Shown here piece by piece: positions 1 through 6,710 of a stretch of DNA of 13,641 nucleotides. The position numbers and the translations under genes are program-made. The notes under the pieces were generated by a model, which was given only the letters and a program-made list of their open reading frames with translations, ran no database searches and was not told where the DNA came from. How positions within the stretch are numbered: the first letter of the stretch is position 1; each line of letters begins with the position of its first letter. Origin of the DNA: an uncultured Gemmatimonadota bacterium (lineage in GTDB: Bacteria > Gemmatimonadota > Gemmatimonadetes > Longimicrobiales > Gaopeijiaceae); NCBI GenBank assembly GCA_937136445.1, contig CAKZOQ010000572.1, positions 1-13,641 of the forward strand, in the 5' to 3' direction.

Positions 1-1
1 G

Positions 2-43
2 GCGGCGTTCTACCTCCAATTCGCGCGACGCCAGAGCATGTGA
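2..43 (+). other. possible C-terminal end of a gene cut by the left edge
   Basis: One frame is open from the left edge and ends in TGA at 41-43, reading AAFYLQFARRQSM. Thirteen codons are too few to identify a family or prove coding; a membrane-protein tail is conceivable. The bases from 44 to 193 contain no gene I can support. They include a short perfect hairpin (CGGGG-CCT-CCCCG, 152-164) about 30 bases past the end of the toxin gene that arrives from the right; it has no T run. Confidence 0.15.
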
Positions 44-193
44 AGCGGGCGTCCGCGCGCGGGCCCACCTCATTCCTTCCTGACCGCGTGCGCGATCCCC
101 CCTTGAAGCGTTCCGATGCGCCGGGCCACGTGCACCTGCCGACGCGACGGACGGGGCCTCCCCGGGACTCGCGGATCCTCGCCCTCCAGATCC

Positions 194-631
194 TCACGCC
201 CGAGCATCCAACACACTCAACCGCCCCCCCTCCGAGTACTCGAGGATCGCTCGGTCGCAGGTGGCCAGCCGCGCACCCAGGATCCGTGCGCTGGCCATCA
301 GAATCCGGTCGGCAGGGTCACCGTGCGGTTCGCCGGGAAGGCGCGCGCTCTCGATGGCGATCTCCGGGCTCAGCGGCAAGAGACGTACGCCGGGTGCCCC
401 GAGTGCGGCCCGCACCCAGTCGTCCAGGGCTCGGGAGAGGCTGAGCCTGCCACGTGACTCGAGCATGGCCACCTCCCACACCGAGATCGGGCTGACGCAC
501 ACCGCGCCGCCGCGTGCTGCGTCCTCGATGGAGGCGACGGCTTCGGGGCCCACCTGGGTCGCGTCGCCCTCGACCATCCAGATCCAGACGTGGGTGTCGA
601 GCAGCGTGAGGGGGACTCCCGCGTCAGCCAT
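194..631 (-). CDS. PIN-domain toxin (VapC-like) of a type II toxin-antitoxin pair
   Basis: This 145-residue protein is probably a metal-dependent RNase that is neutralised by the antitoxin encoded just upstream. The PIN acidic residues are visible: D12 in LLDTHVWIWM, E53 in SVWEVAM, D105 in GDPADRILMA and D126 in TCDRAIL. The length is normal for VapC. The reading frame is open further upstream, but those codons overlap the antitoxin gene and give a low-complexity R/S/W-rich peptide. The ATG at 631 places the start 8 bases inside the antitoxin gene, the usual coupling for such pairs. The LLDTHVWIWM start and the GDPADR motif resemble the PIN toxins that commonly pair with Phd/YefM antitoxins. 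RNA target and activity are inferred from the family; no catalytic residue is missing. The bases downstream to the left edge hold nothing identifiable. Confidence 0.87.
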   Translation of the reverse strand: MADAGVPLTLLDTHVWIWMVEGDATQVGPEAVASIEDAARGGAVCVSPISVWEVAMLESRGRLSLSRALDDWVRAALGAPGVRLLPLSPEIAIESARLPGEPHGDPADRILMASARILGARLATCDRAILEYSEGGRLSVLDARA

Positions 632-875
632 CGACCTCCCAGGCCTCGTCCAGGGGCGCCACGATGTCCCCGTGGACCGTGACGGAGCCCGCCAGACATC
701 CGAAGATCCCGCCTCGCTCCTCCGGTTCCTGGTATGGAGCCACCCGGGCGATGGGTCGGCCATACCGCGTGACCACGAGCTCCTGATGCCCCTCGGCGAC
801 CCGGCTCAGGTAGTCGTGCCAGCCGTTCTTGAGGTCGCTCGCACTGACTTCGACCGGCTTCTTGGAGCGGACCAT
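624..875 (-). CDS. Phd/YefM-type antitoxin
   Basis: This 83-residue protein is the first gene of the two-gene toxin-antitoxin operon. Residues 6-50 match the Phd/YefM DNA-binding fold: VEVSASDLKNGWHDYLSRV, then LVVTRYGRPIARVAPY. The canonical form is an N-terminal strand, an (A/S)-x-(D/E)-x-(K/R) helix and the V-T-R-x-G-x-P-x-A-x-(V/I) beta motif. The acidic C-terminal tail (ending DEAWEVDG) would wrap around the toxin. The ATG at 875 has GGAG at about -8. Its TGA (626-624) lies inside the toxin gene, so the two are translationally coupled. Proteins of this family bind DNA with the toxin and repress their own promoter. The tandem repeats at 905-931, about 30 bases upstream of the start, are the obvious candidate site. 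Confidence 0.87.
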   Translation of the reverse strand: MVRSKKPVEVSASDLKNGWHDYLSRVAEGHQELVVTRYGRPIARVAPYQEPEERGGIFGCLAGSVTVHGDIVAPLDEAWEVDG

Positions 876-904
876 GCCGGACTCCCGTTCGTGGAGGGGA
901 GACG

Positions 905-931
905 AGTTAGCCTATTTAAGTTGGCCTATTT
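905..931 (-). promoter_or_regulatory. tandem 13-bp direct repeats, likely operator/promoter of the Phd-PIN operon
   Basis: AGTTAGCCTATTT (905-917) and AGTTGGCCTATTT (919-931) are direct repeats with one mismatch and a 14-base period. They lie 30-56 bases upstream of the antitoxin ATG. The stretch is strikingly AT-rich for this window, as expected of a promoter; on the minus strand it reads AAATAGGC-y-AACT twice. I cannot place a convincing -35/-10 pair. Phd-type autorepressors typically bind repeated short sites, so an operator overlapping the promoter is the simplest reading. This is an inference from position and symmetry. Confidence 0.5.
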
Positions 932-971
932 GTCGGTGGCGGGTCAAGCCAGCGCTGTCTCCAACGCCCAC

Positions 972-1001
972 GACGGGGCCGCCCTCTCGGACGACCCCGC
1001 C
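972..1001 (-). terminator. hairpin downstream of the outer-membrane protein gene
   Basis: On the minus-strand transcript the 11-nt arms GGCGGGGUCGU and GCGGCCCCGUC pair along their whole length, counting G-U pairs, around the 8-nt loop CCGAGAGG. The structure begins 32 bases after the stop of the gene ending at 1034 and lies before the antitoxin promoter region. No U-run follows, so it is not a textbook intrinsic terminator. It could be a GC-rich lineage variant or a 3'-end stabiliser. Confidence 0.4.
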
Positions 1002-1033
1002 TCCACGCCGACTGCCCGTGACCTCGCCGTCAC

Positions 1034-1639
1034 CTAGAAGGTTCGAGCGAACCCGACCTCGAAGAGGAAGTAGTCGAGGTCCAACGGGATCTCCAGGGCT
1101 CCGACCGTGACGTCCCGCGACAGCGACCGGTACCGGACGCCCGGCGTGAGCCGCCAGGTGTCACCCAGCCCCAGGCTCACCCCTGCCCCGGCCTCCCACC
1201 CCAGCCCGTGGCCGGAGTCGGCGACGATCTCGCCTTCCTCGCCTTCCACCTCGACGTGGTCGTAGGTGCCGCCGGCCCGCAGCCAGTACGCGGGCCCCTC
1301 ACCGGTCTCTCCGCTGAAGGGGTGCTCGAAGCGGAGTCCGAAGGCGTAGCCCGTCTCCTCGAAGTCGTCCTCGATCCCTTCGAGGCCGTCATCGGGTCGG
1401 AAGCTGATCCAGTCCCAGCCGGCGTAGACGGCCAGGTGCGGCTGGAACCGGTACCGCACGGTCCCCTCGAAGCCGAAGTTGGCGTAGCTGACCTCGGGCG
1501 TGCCGATGTCCTGCGCCGCGACGCCGCCCCCTCCTCGCAGCTCCACGCCCCACCGGTCCTGGGATTCCGCGGGCGAGGCGGCGAGAAGGAGTCCCAGTGC
1601 GGCTGCGCCGAGGATCGTGGTCTTCGTTGCGTTGCTCAT
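1034..1639 (-). CDS. small outer-membrane beta-barrel protein with signal peptide
   Basis: This 201-residue protein has a clear Sec signal peptide (MSNATKTTILGAAALGLLLA, cut probably near SPAESQ). Alternating polar/apolar strands follow, such as FGFEGTVRYRF, LAVYAGWDWISF, TGYAFGLRFEHPF, AYWLRAGGTYDHV and YFLFEVGFARTF. The protein ends in phenylalanine, the usual signal for insertion by the BAM machinery. Size and strand pattern suit an eight-stranded OmpA/OmpW/opacity-type barrel. Acidic loops (FRPDDGLEGIEDDFEE; VEGEEGEIV) would face outwards and could bind cations, but no ligand can be named. The ATG has AGGAG at about -9. The gene lies 22 bases after the M23-like gene on the same strand and is probably the last gene of that unit. 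The hairpin at 972-1001 may end the transcript. Confidence 0.8.
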   Translation of the reverse strand: MSNATKTTILGAAALGLLLAASPAESQDRWGVELRGGGGVAAQDIGTPEVSYANFGFEGTVRYRFQPHLAVYAGWDWISFRPDDGLEGIEDDFEETGYAFGLRFEHPFSGETGEGPAYWLRAGGTYDHVEVEGEEGEIVADSGHGLGWEAGAGVSLGLGDTWRLTPGVRYRSLSRDVTVGALEIPLDLDYFLFEVGFARTF

Positions 1640-1661
1640 GTCGTGCTCCTGTAGGAGTTCG

Positions 1662-2675
1662 TCAGTCGTGAAGAGAGTCCGGGCCGCCGGACGGACCGGC
1701 CTCCGGCTCGAGGGACCGCGCAGCCTGCTGCTCCAGCCCGTGCACGCGGTCGTTTCGCACGAGCTGTCGTCCGTCGAAGGTCATGGGGAGCGGCGAGCCA
1801 CCGAGCGGAGCCGCCTCGGTCCCGGGCGTCTGGGCGTGGATGTGCAGGTGCGGCTCGTCGGATCGACCACTGTTGCCCACCTGGCCCAGCGTCTGGCCCA
1901 CCCGCACCGAGTCCCCAGGCGCGACGGCGACGCTCCCCTGCCGCATGTGGGCGAGCAGCACCCAGATCTCCGAACAGGCGAGGATCACGTGGTTGCCCGG
2001 CAGGCTCTCAGGCTCGGTTCCCGCCGGCAGCAGATCCGCCTGCCCGTCGCGAGCCACCACCACCCTGCCGGAGCAGGGCGCGAGGATGGCCCTGCCGAAG
2101 GCTGCGTAGTCCCCGAGTTCGGTCGGGAGGACGGTCGTCCGGGAACCCCACGCACCTTCCGCCACCAGGTCCACGGCGTAGCTCTGGCCCGTGTAGTCCC
2201 GGAACTGCTCCGCCTGCACGGTCTTGAGGTGAGGGTTCAGGAGGGGGTCGCCCCCTCCGGCCCCCACGAGCCAATGGGCACCTTCGAGCGGCAGGGAGAG
2301 CGCCACGGGGGTGCCGTCCAGAGGCTGGCGACCGGAGACGGCTCGAACCACCAGGACCGCGAGAGCCAGAAGGAGCCCGGCTCGCACGGCCACGCCGATG
2401 GGAGACACGGCCCGCTCGGGCCCGGATCGATCCATCCGCCGTACCGCCCGCCACAGCGCCGCCATGAGGAGGATCCCATAGAGCAGCGGCATGGACAGGG
2501 GCAGGGCCATCCACAGGCCGGCCAGCGCGATGGCCACCACGTACACGCCCGCCACGGCGGCCTCCAACACCAGGGCAACCACCCCGCGGTACCGGGTGAA
2601 CGCCACCCGTACGATCAACGCGAGGGGGATGGCGAGCTGGAGGACGACCGCCAAGAGGTCCAGGGTGGGATTCAT
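1662..2675 (-). CDS. polytopic membrane protein with C-terminal M23/LytM peptidase-like domain (paralogue 1)
   Basis: This 337-residue protein has about four hydrophobic helices (roughly residues 5-27, 32-54, 57-78 and 92-113). A soluble M23-like domain follows at about 140-310. Visible M23 elements are APCSGRV (199-205), LPGNHVILAC, LAHM with H243, GDSVRVGQTLGQVGNSG, and the zinc/catalytic HxH in EPHLHIHAQ (H276, H278). The usual HxxxD ligand pair is altered: D169 of SYAVDL is kept, but Ser stands where His is expected. The nearest conserved His is H149 in NPHL, 20 residues upstream. The paralogue at 6711-7703 has the same arrangement. The ATG at 2675 overlaps the stop of the preceding gene (ATGA) and has GGGAG upstream. 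A cell-wall or other envelope peptide bond is the likely substrate if the enzyme is active; it could also be a non-catalytic LytM regulator. Confidence 0.85.
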   Translation of the reverse strand: MNPTLDLLAVVLQLAIPLALIVRVAFTRYRGVVALVLEAAVAGVYVVAIALAGLWMALPLSMPLLYGILLMAALWRAVRRMDRSGPERAVSPIGVAVRAGLLLALAVLVVRAVSGRQPLDGTPVALSLPLEGAHWLVGAGGGDPLLNPHLKTVQAEQFRDYTGQSYAVDLVAEGAWGSRTTVLPTELGDYAAFGRAILAPCSGRVVVARDGQADLLPAGTEPESLPGNHVILACSEIWVLLAHMRQGSVAVAPGDSVRVGQTLGQVGNSGRSDEPHLHIHAQTPGTEAAPLGGSPLPMTFDGRQLVRNDRVHGLEQQAARSLEPEAGPSGGPDSLHD

Positions 2676-2971
2676 GGCGAATCTCCCGAGGTGTCCGGTT
2701 CCGTGTCCGAGTCGCTGTCCGTCCCGGTCTCCGCGTCGGGTTCCAGGCGACGGCAGGAGAGGAGACGGAGGTTCAGGTCGGCGATGCGTCGCAGGCGCCC
2801 ATACAGCTCGGCCTGATCCGCGACCCGGACGTCCAGCACGGTCGTTCCAGCGGAGTGGGCCCACTCCTCGGCCTCCAGCCAGCGGATCCGGGCCTCGCCC
2901 AGTCGCCCGTCCACCTTCAGGCGGTACAGGACGCCCGGCGGCTCTCTGCTGGACTCGCTTCGTCCGTCCAT
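2672..2971 (-). CDS. 99-residue protein of unknown function with acidic tail
   Basis: This small soluble protein has no signal peptide or membrane helix. Residues 16-33 (YRLKVDGRLGEARIRWLE) and 43-78 (TTVLDVRVADQAELYGRL, then RRIADLNLRLLSCRRLEP) resemble small conserved hypothetical proteins in which a strand-rich start is followed by a (V/A)DQAxLxGxLxRIxDLxLxLLS motif. I recall this pattern from actinobacterial and other high-GC genomes and know of no assigned role. Residues 79-99 are an unstructured run of D, E, T and S (DAETGTDSDSDTEPDTSGDSP). It starts at an ATG with GGGAGGG upstream, 76 bases after the LAL regulator. Its TGA is embedded in the ATG of the M23-like gene (ATGA), so the two are probably made together. 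Confidence 0.75.
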   Translation of the reverse strand: MDGRSESSREPPGVLYRLKVDGRLGEARIRWLEAEEWAHSAGTTVLDVRVADQAELYGRLRRIADLNLRLLSCRRLEPDAETGTDSDSDTEPDTSGDSP

Positions 2972-3047
2972 CCTGCCCTCCCCCGCTGGGTGGGCCGCCC
3001 CATGCGACCCGCAGATGAACGCTAGCCCACGAGCGTAGGGCCTCGCG

Positions 3048-5801
3048 TCACCCCTTTGGGTGATTCGGGGGGTGATCCAGGAGGCCCAGATCGAGGGCCT
3101 GGCGGACGGCCTCGGTGCGGGAGGAGACCTGGAGCTTGGCGTAGATGTGCTTGAGGTGCGTCTTCACCGTGTTCTCGGAGACGAAGAGCTCCGAGGCCAG
3201 CTCCCGATTGCTGAGGCCCTGCGCCAGGAGTCCCAGCACGTCCCCCTCCTTCTCCGTCAGGCCGGCGTCCGCCACCGCCTCGCCGGGAGGGAGGGTTGGC
3301 TGGGGGTCGGAGGGAAGGTCCGGCAGAAGCGCCTCCTGCACGAAGTCCCGGAGGGCGTCCGGGAGGGCGGTCTTGAGCCCCGCTTCCAGAAGCCTGCGGA
3401 AAGGCCCGCCCAGGGAGAGCAGCGGCAGGACGTAGCCTCGGCGGCAGGCCAGCTCGAGTCCCTCGATCAGACGGGCGTGGCGCGTCTGGGCGTCCCGGGC
3501 CAACGCCGCCTCCACCACGAGCGCGACCGACAGCGCCACGCCACGACCCCCGGCCTCCGACTCGGTACGCACCCGTTCGGCCAGCGCTGCCACGGTCTCC
3601 CTGTGGCCGGCGTCGTCGAGGCCTGCTCCGAGGCTGTGTTGAAGGACGAGGACCGCTTCCGCCTCCCGCTCGATCGTCCACCGCTCGGATTCCACGGAGT
3701 CCGCGTCACCATCCAGGACGGGGGTCCAGGGGAGCACGGGACGAGCGGCCTCGTGTCGGGCCCATTCCACCTCCACCGTGGTGCCGAAGGGCTGGAGCGC
3801 CTGCCCATGGGCGAGCCCCGCGGCCTCGGTGAGGTGCTCCTCGGCCTCGGCGAGCCGACCCTCCGCCCGCGCAACCCGCGCCATCCGCACGAGGACGTTG
3901 GCGAGGATGTCCGTCTGCCGTTCGGTCCGGCTCACCGACCGCGCCTCCTCCAGCACGGTCCGGGCCTCCGCCAGGTGGTTGGCGAGCCAGTGCACCTCGC
4001 CCAACTGGTAGAGGATGATCCCGACCGCCGGAAGGTCGCGCAGCCCCTCCTCCTCCGCGAAGGCCAGCGCGCCCTCCAGGTGATGCCGCGCCGGCTCCAC
4101 GCCCTCGGTCTCGGCGACGACGTGCCCCAGATGTCCCAGACTGGCCAGCGCCAGGTACGGAAGACCGGTGCGCAGGGTATGGTCGTGGGCCTCCCGAAGG
4201 GCCTTCCTGGCGGCCTCCATCCGGCCGAGCTGGAGGCGGACCACACCCTCGTTGAACAGGAGGATCCCCCGCAGCCCTCGAGCCCTCGCGGGGATCCGGT
4301 CCAGGGCCGCGGCGCCGTGCTCCAGCGACTCCTCCAGGCGACCCTGCACGCGGAGCCCGAAGGCGGTGAGGGCGTCGCGGTGCATGCGAGCCTCCCCGAG
4401 TCGGACGGCATCGTAGCCCGGAGGCGGTTCGGCCAGCGCCTCGTCCACCCCCTCGAGGAGCGCCGGCAGGTCGTCGGCCCGGACGGTCTGCGCCCGTTGC
4501 CACGCCCGGGCCACCCGGAACATGGGCCACCGCCATGCGTCGGGGTCGGGCACCCGGTCCATCCACCGCGCGAACGACGCGAACTCGGATCGCGCCAGCA
4601 TGGCGTACCCGTGTCGGTCCAGGAGCTCGACGAGTCGGTCGGGCTGGTCCATCTCCGCGGCCTGGGACAGCGCCTCCTGGACCTCCCCATGATCCTCGAA
4701 CCACCGGCTCGCTCGCTCCCGCAGCTCGGCGGCCCGTCCCGGGTGCAGGCGTTCCAGACGGAAGGTCAGCAGCTCGGCGAAGAGGTGGTGGTATCGGAAC
4801 CAGCGCCGTTCCCCATCCAACGAGGAGAGGAAGAGGTTGGCATCGTACACGCTGCGGAGGTGCTCCCGGGCCTCGGGACGACCGGTCACCGCCACGCAGG
4901 TCTCCTCGGTGAACCGCGGCAGGATGGAGGTCTCCATGAGGAAGCGCTGCAGCTCGGGGTCCCGGGCACCCAACGCCTCCTCCAGGAGGTAGTCCACCAT
5001 GAGCTCCTGGGTGCCCTGGAGCGCCTCCACCGCGGCGTCGTCGTCCGCGGCATGCGACAGCGCGGCGGCGACCATGCGAAGCCCGGCGGCCCACCCCTCC
5101 GTCCGCTCCTCCACCCGGTCCAGGAGGTGCGCCGGGAGGGATCGCCCCAGATGACCGTGGATCAGCGCGGCGGCCTCCTCCCGGGTGCAGCGCAGGTCGA
5201 ACTCCCGGATCTCCATGAGCTCACCGGAGAGGCGCGCCCGGGCCAGGGGCGCCGGTGGATCCACCCGAGACAGAAGCACCAGCGTCGGACCGACCCTCAG
5301 GTGGTCGATGAGGTGCCGGAGGAGGCGGGAGACGGCCGGGTCCTCGATCACATGCACGTCGTCGAGCACCAGCACCGAGTCGGGTGCCATCCGGCCGAGG
5401 GCGGCCAGGAGCCGGGCCGGAGGGGCCTCGCTCACCGGACCACCGAGGGCGTCCAGCGCCGCCGCGGCCGCGGAGGCCTCCTCGCTTCCCAGGCGGCGAA
5501 GCGCCGCCGCCAGGTGGGCGACGAACCGCCGGGGGTCGTTGTCCAGCGCATCCAGGGAGAGCCAGGCCACCGGTCGCCGGCTGCGGTCGAGCCAGTCGAG
5601 GGCGAGAACCGTCTTGCCGAAGCCCGCCGGGGCCGAGATCAGGCGCAGGGGCGCGTCCGATGCCTCCAGCGCGTCCACCAACCGGGCCCGACGCACGACG
5701 TCCAGCCCGAGCCTGGGGGGGCGGATCTTGGCGGGGATCACATCGGAGAGGGGCGGACCCGGCTCGCCCGCCGAGAGGTCCTCCGGTTGAGATTCGGACA
5801 C
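3048..5801 (-). CDS. LAL/MalT-type LuxR transcriptional regulator
   Basis: This large ATP-binding regulator has about 917 residues from the chosen start. It opens with the usual IPAKIRPPRLGLDVVRRARL lead-in. Walker A follows at about 57-64 (APAGFGKT) and Walker B at about 143-148 (VLVLDD, followed by VHVIEDP). Next come the winged-helix region and a long TPR-like helical part (about 350-800). The C-terminal LuxR helix-turn-helix begins at about 848 (LTEKEGDVLGLLAQGLSNRE, then ELFVSENTVKTHLKHIYAKL). MalT relatives bind ATP and a small ligand and activate nearby genes, so the two downstream envelope genes are natural targets (inference). I chose GTG 5801 because GAGG lies 6 bases before it. ATG 5855 and GTG 5903 are in frame but lie inside or beyond the repeat at 5754-5873 and add an unconserved R/P-rich leader. 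The gene is intact. Confidence 0.9.
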   Translation of the reverse strand: MSESQPEDLSAGEPGPPLSDVIPAKIRPPRLGLDVVRRARLVDALEASDAPLRLISAPAGFGKTVLALDWLDRSRRPVAWLSLDALDNDPRRFVAHLAAALRRLGSEEASAAAAALDALGGPVSEAPPARLLAALGRMAPDSVLVLDDVHVIEDPAVSRLLRHLIDHLRVGPTLVLLSRVDPPAPLARARLSGELMEIREFDLRCTREEAAALIHGHLGRSLPAHLLDRVEERTEGWAAGLRMVAAALSHAADDDAAVEALQGTQELMVDYLLEEALGARDPELQRFLMETSILPRFTEETCVAVTGRPEAREHLRSVYDANLFLSSLDGERRWFRYHHLFAELLTFRLERLHPGRAAELRERASRWFEDHGEVQEALSQAAEMDQPDRLVELLDRHGYAMLARSEFASFARWMDRVPDPDAWRWPMFRVARAWQRAQTVRADDLPALLEGVDEALAEPPPGYDAVRLGEARMHRDALTAFGLRVQGRLEESLEHGAAALDRIPARARGLRGILLFNEGVVRLQLGRMEAARKALREAHDHTLRTGLPYLALASLGHLGHVVAETEGVEPARHHLEGALAFAEEEGLRDLPAVGIILYQLGEVHWLANHLAEARTVLEEARSVSRTERQTDILANVLVRMARVARAEGRLAEAEEHLTEAAGLAHGQALQPFGTTVEVEWARHEAARPVLPWTPVLDGDADSVESERWTIEREAEAVLVLQHSLGAGLDDAGHRETVAALAERVRTESEAGGRGVALSVALVVEAALARDAQTRHARLIEGLELACRRGYVLPLLSLGGPFRRLLEAGLKTALPDALRDFVQEALLPDLPSDPQPTLPPGEAVADAGLTEKEGDVLGLLAQGLSNRELASELFVSENTVKTHLKHIYAKLQVSSRTEAVRQALDLGLLDHPPNHPKG

Positions 5802-5873
5802 CTCGGACCTCGTCGAGTGGGGCGGCGCAATCCCTGCGAGGGTGCGGTGGGCCATGGCCGGCCGCAAGGCGGC
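5754..5873 (+). repeat. 120-bp dispersed repeat, copy 1
   Basis: The stretch matches 11282-11401 in the same orientation without gaps. The right-hand 71 bases (5803-5873) are identical and the left-hand 49 are about two-thirds identical. It overlaps the start region of the LAL regulator, which runs on the other strand, so candidate start codons and the GAGG of that gene lie in it. In the plus-strand frame through 5791, differences from copy 2 next to the core are mostly at third codon positions (GAT/GAC, TCG/TCA, ACC/ACG). That frame reads TSDLVEWGG, then RVRWAMAGRKAA, but copy 1 carries TGA at 5788-5790 where copy 2 has GGG. The frame faintly recalls the N-terminal NAD(P)-binding part of saccharopine-dehydrogenase-like proteins (VWGATGFTG, then RWALAGR). 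The right end contains GCCGC-AAG-GCGGC, a small hairpin. Confidence 0.8.
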
Positions 5874-6130
5874 TCGACGAAGAGGAAGACCCTCGAATGG
5901 CACTTCGCACCTTCGAGCCCGCGTCGAGGCAGATGGACCACGGGGCCAAGCGAGCGTGGACCCGACCGAGTTGCGGGCGAGCTACGTCTTCTGAATGACG
6001 ATGGCGCATGCCTCCAGATTCGACCTATCCAGTGCGCGATGAAAGCCAACGATCAGGCGATGGATCCCTCCTTCTCGGCGTAGGCGGACGGAGGCTCATT
6101 GTCGGGCGCTCCTCGACCACGGTACCCTTG
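5874..6130. other. spacer between the LAL regulator and the broken genes
   Basis: I see no gene here that I can support. The short open frames on both strands show no recognisable motif and no ribosome-binding site. Base composition is slightly less GC-rich around 5990-6080. This is the natural place for the LAL promoter (leftward) and any promoter for the plus-strand genes, but no convincing -35/-10 pair stands out. Confidence 0.4.
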
Positions 6131-6217
6131 ATGGGGTGCGAGCTTGGCGGACACCCACTCTCGCTGCTCGGGCTCGTCGGATTCACACTGCTGTTCGGCC
6201 CCCTGCCCGAAGAGATC
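6131..6217 (+). pseudogene. fragment resembling the core of a CPBP-family protease
   Basis: In one plus-strand frame the bases read HPLSLLGLVGFTLLFGPLPEE. This resembles the hydrophobic helix that runs into the EExxxR catalytic motif of CPBP intramembrane proteases (compare FLFLGPIEELGWRG in the intact protein at 9076-9930). Directly after EEI the similarity stops and a different frame takes over, with serine hydrolase sequence. The rest of a CPBP protein, including the Arg and the two His motifs, is absent. It is only about 29 codons, so this is a resemblance and chance cannot be excluded. Confidence 0.35.
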
Positions 6218-6222
6218 GAGGT

Positions 6223-6691
6223 CGCCCATTTCATGTCGAGACTGGCAACACGTTCGGAAGCGCCAGGCGTTTCGCGTTCTTCATCGCCGATGTCGAGAGC
6301 GGCCCGCCCGTCAGCCCGGATGAGACGCGGTTCGAGATCGGCTCGACCACCAGGCTCTTCACCTGGGTCGCGGTCATGATGCTGGTGGAGGAGGGAGAGG
6401 TGGGTGTGCGCGAGGACATGTCTCGATATCTGCCAGAGGGCCTGGTGCCGGGTAATACGCCGCGGACGCTGGCCCAGTCGATGAGCCACCGGCCAGGTTT
6501 CGAGGAAAGCCATGCCATCTTCGACCCAGCCATCGCCGCCCTGCCGCGTGCCGAGGCGCTGGCGGCCTCTCTGGCGTGCGCCGGGATGGAGCGCCTGGCG
6601 CAAGCTGCATCAGACTGCTTTCGCGCTCTGCCTCCTGGCTTTCGGCTGGCTTCTACTACGATGGGGCCTCGCCTTCGGCGGGGCGATCTGA
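6223..6691 (+). pseudogene. broken serine hydrolase (beta-lactamase fold) lacking its catalytic centre
   Basis: One frame gives a recognisable family N-terminus: IADVESGPPVSPDETRFEIG, then STTRLFTWVAVMMLVEEGEV, MSRYLPEG and SHRPGFEE. Intact relatives read IGSxxKLFTWTAVMQLVEQG and THTxGFEE, so the catalytic SxxK has become STTR. The tyrosine motif and the following 200 or more residues are missing. From about 6584 the next frame encodes a typical C-terminal anchor for these proteins (WSAWRKLHQTAFALCLLAFG, then WLLLRWGLAFGGAI), ending at TGA 6689-6691. A large internal deletion plus a frame change therefore joins the two ends. The TGA overlaps an ATG (TGATG, 6689-6693), suggesting that the ancestral gene was coupled to the M23-like gene that follows. 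It sits in the same orientation as the CPBP-like scrap just upstream. Confidence 0.72.
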
Positions 6692-6710
6692 TGCCGGGCT
6701 GGGGGCGCTG

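Noticed and set aside
1500..2816. Plus-strand open frame of about 438 codons
   Set aside because: It is antisense to the beta-barrel and first M23-like genes and has no motifs.
5754..5873. Repeat as an insertion sequence or MITE
   Set aside because: No terminal inverted repeats, target duplications or transposase are visible, and one end shades off gradually rather than at a sharp boundary.
3060..6083. Very long plus-strand open frame (about 1007 codons)
   Set aside because: It is the mirror of the LAL regulator in GC-rich DNA: it has no recognisable domains and is rich in R, G, H and P, while the minus strand has clear Walker and helix-turn-helix motifs.
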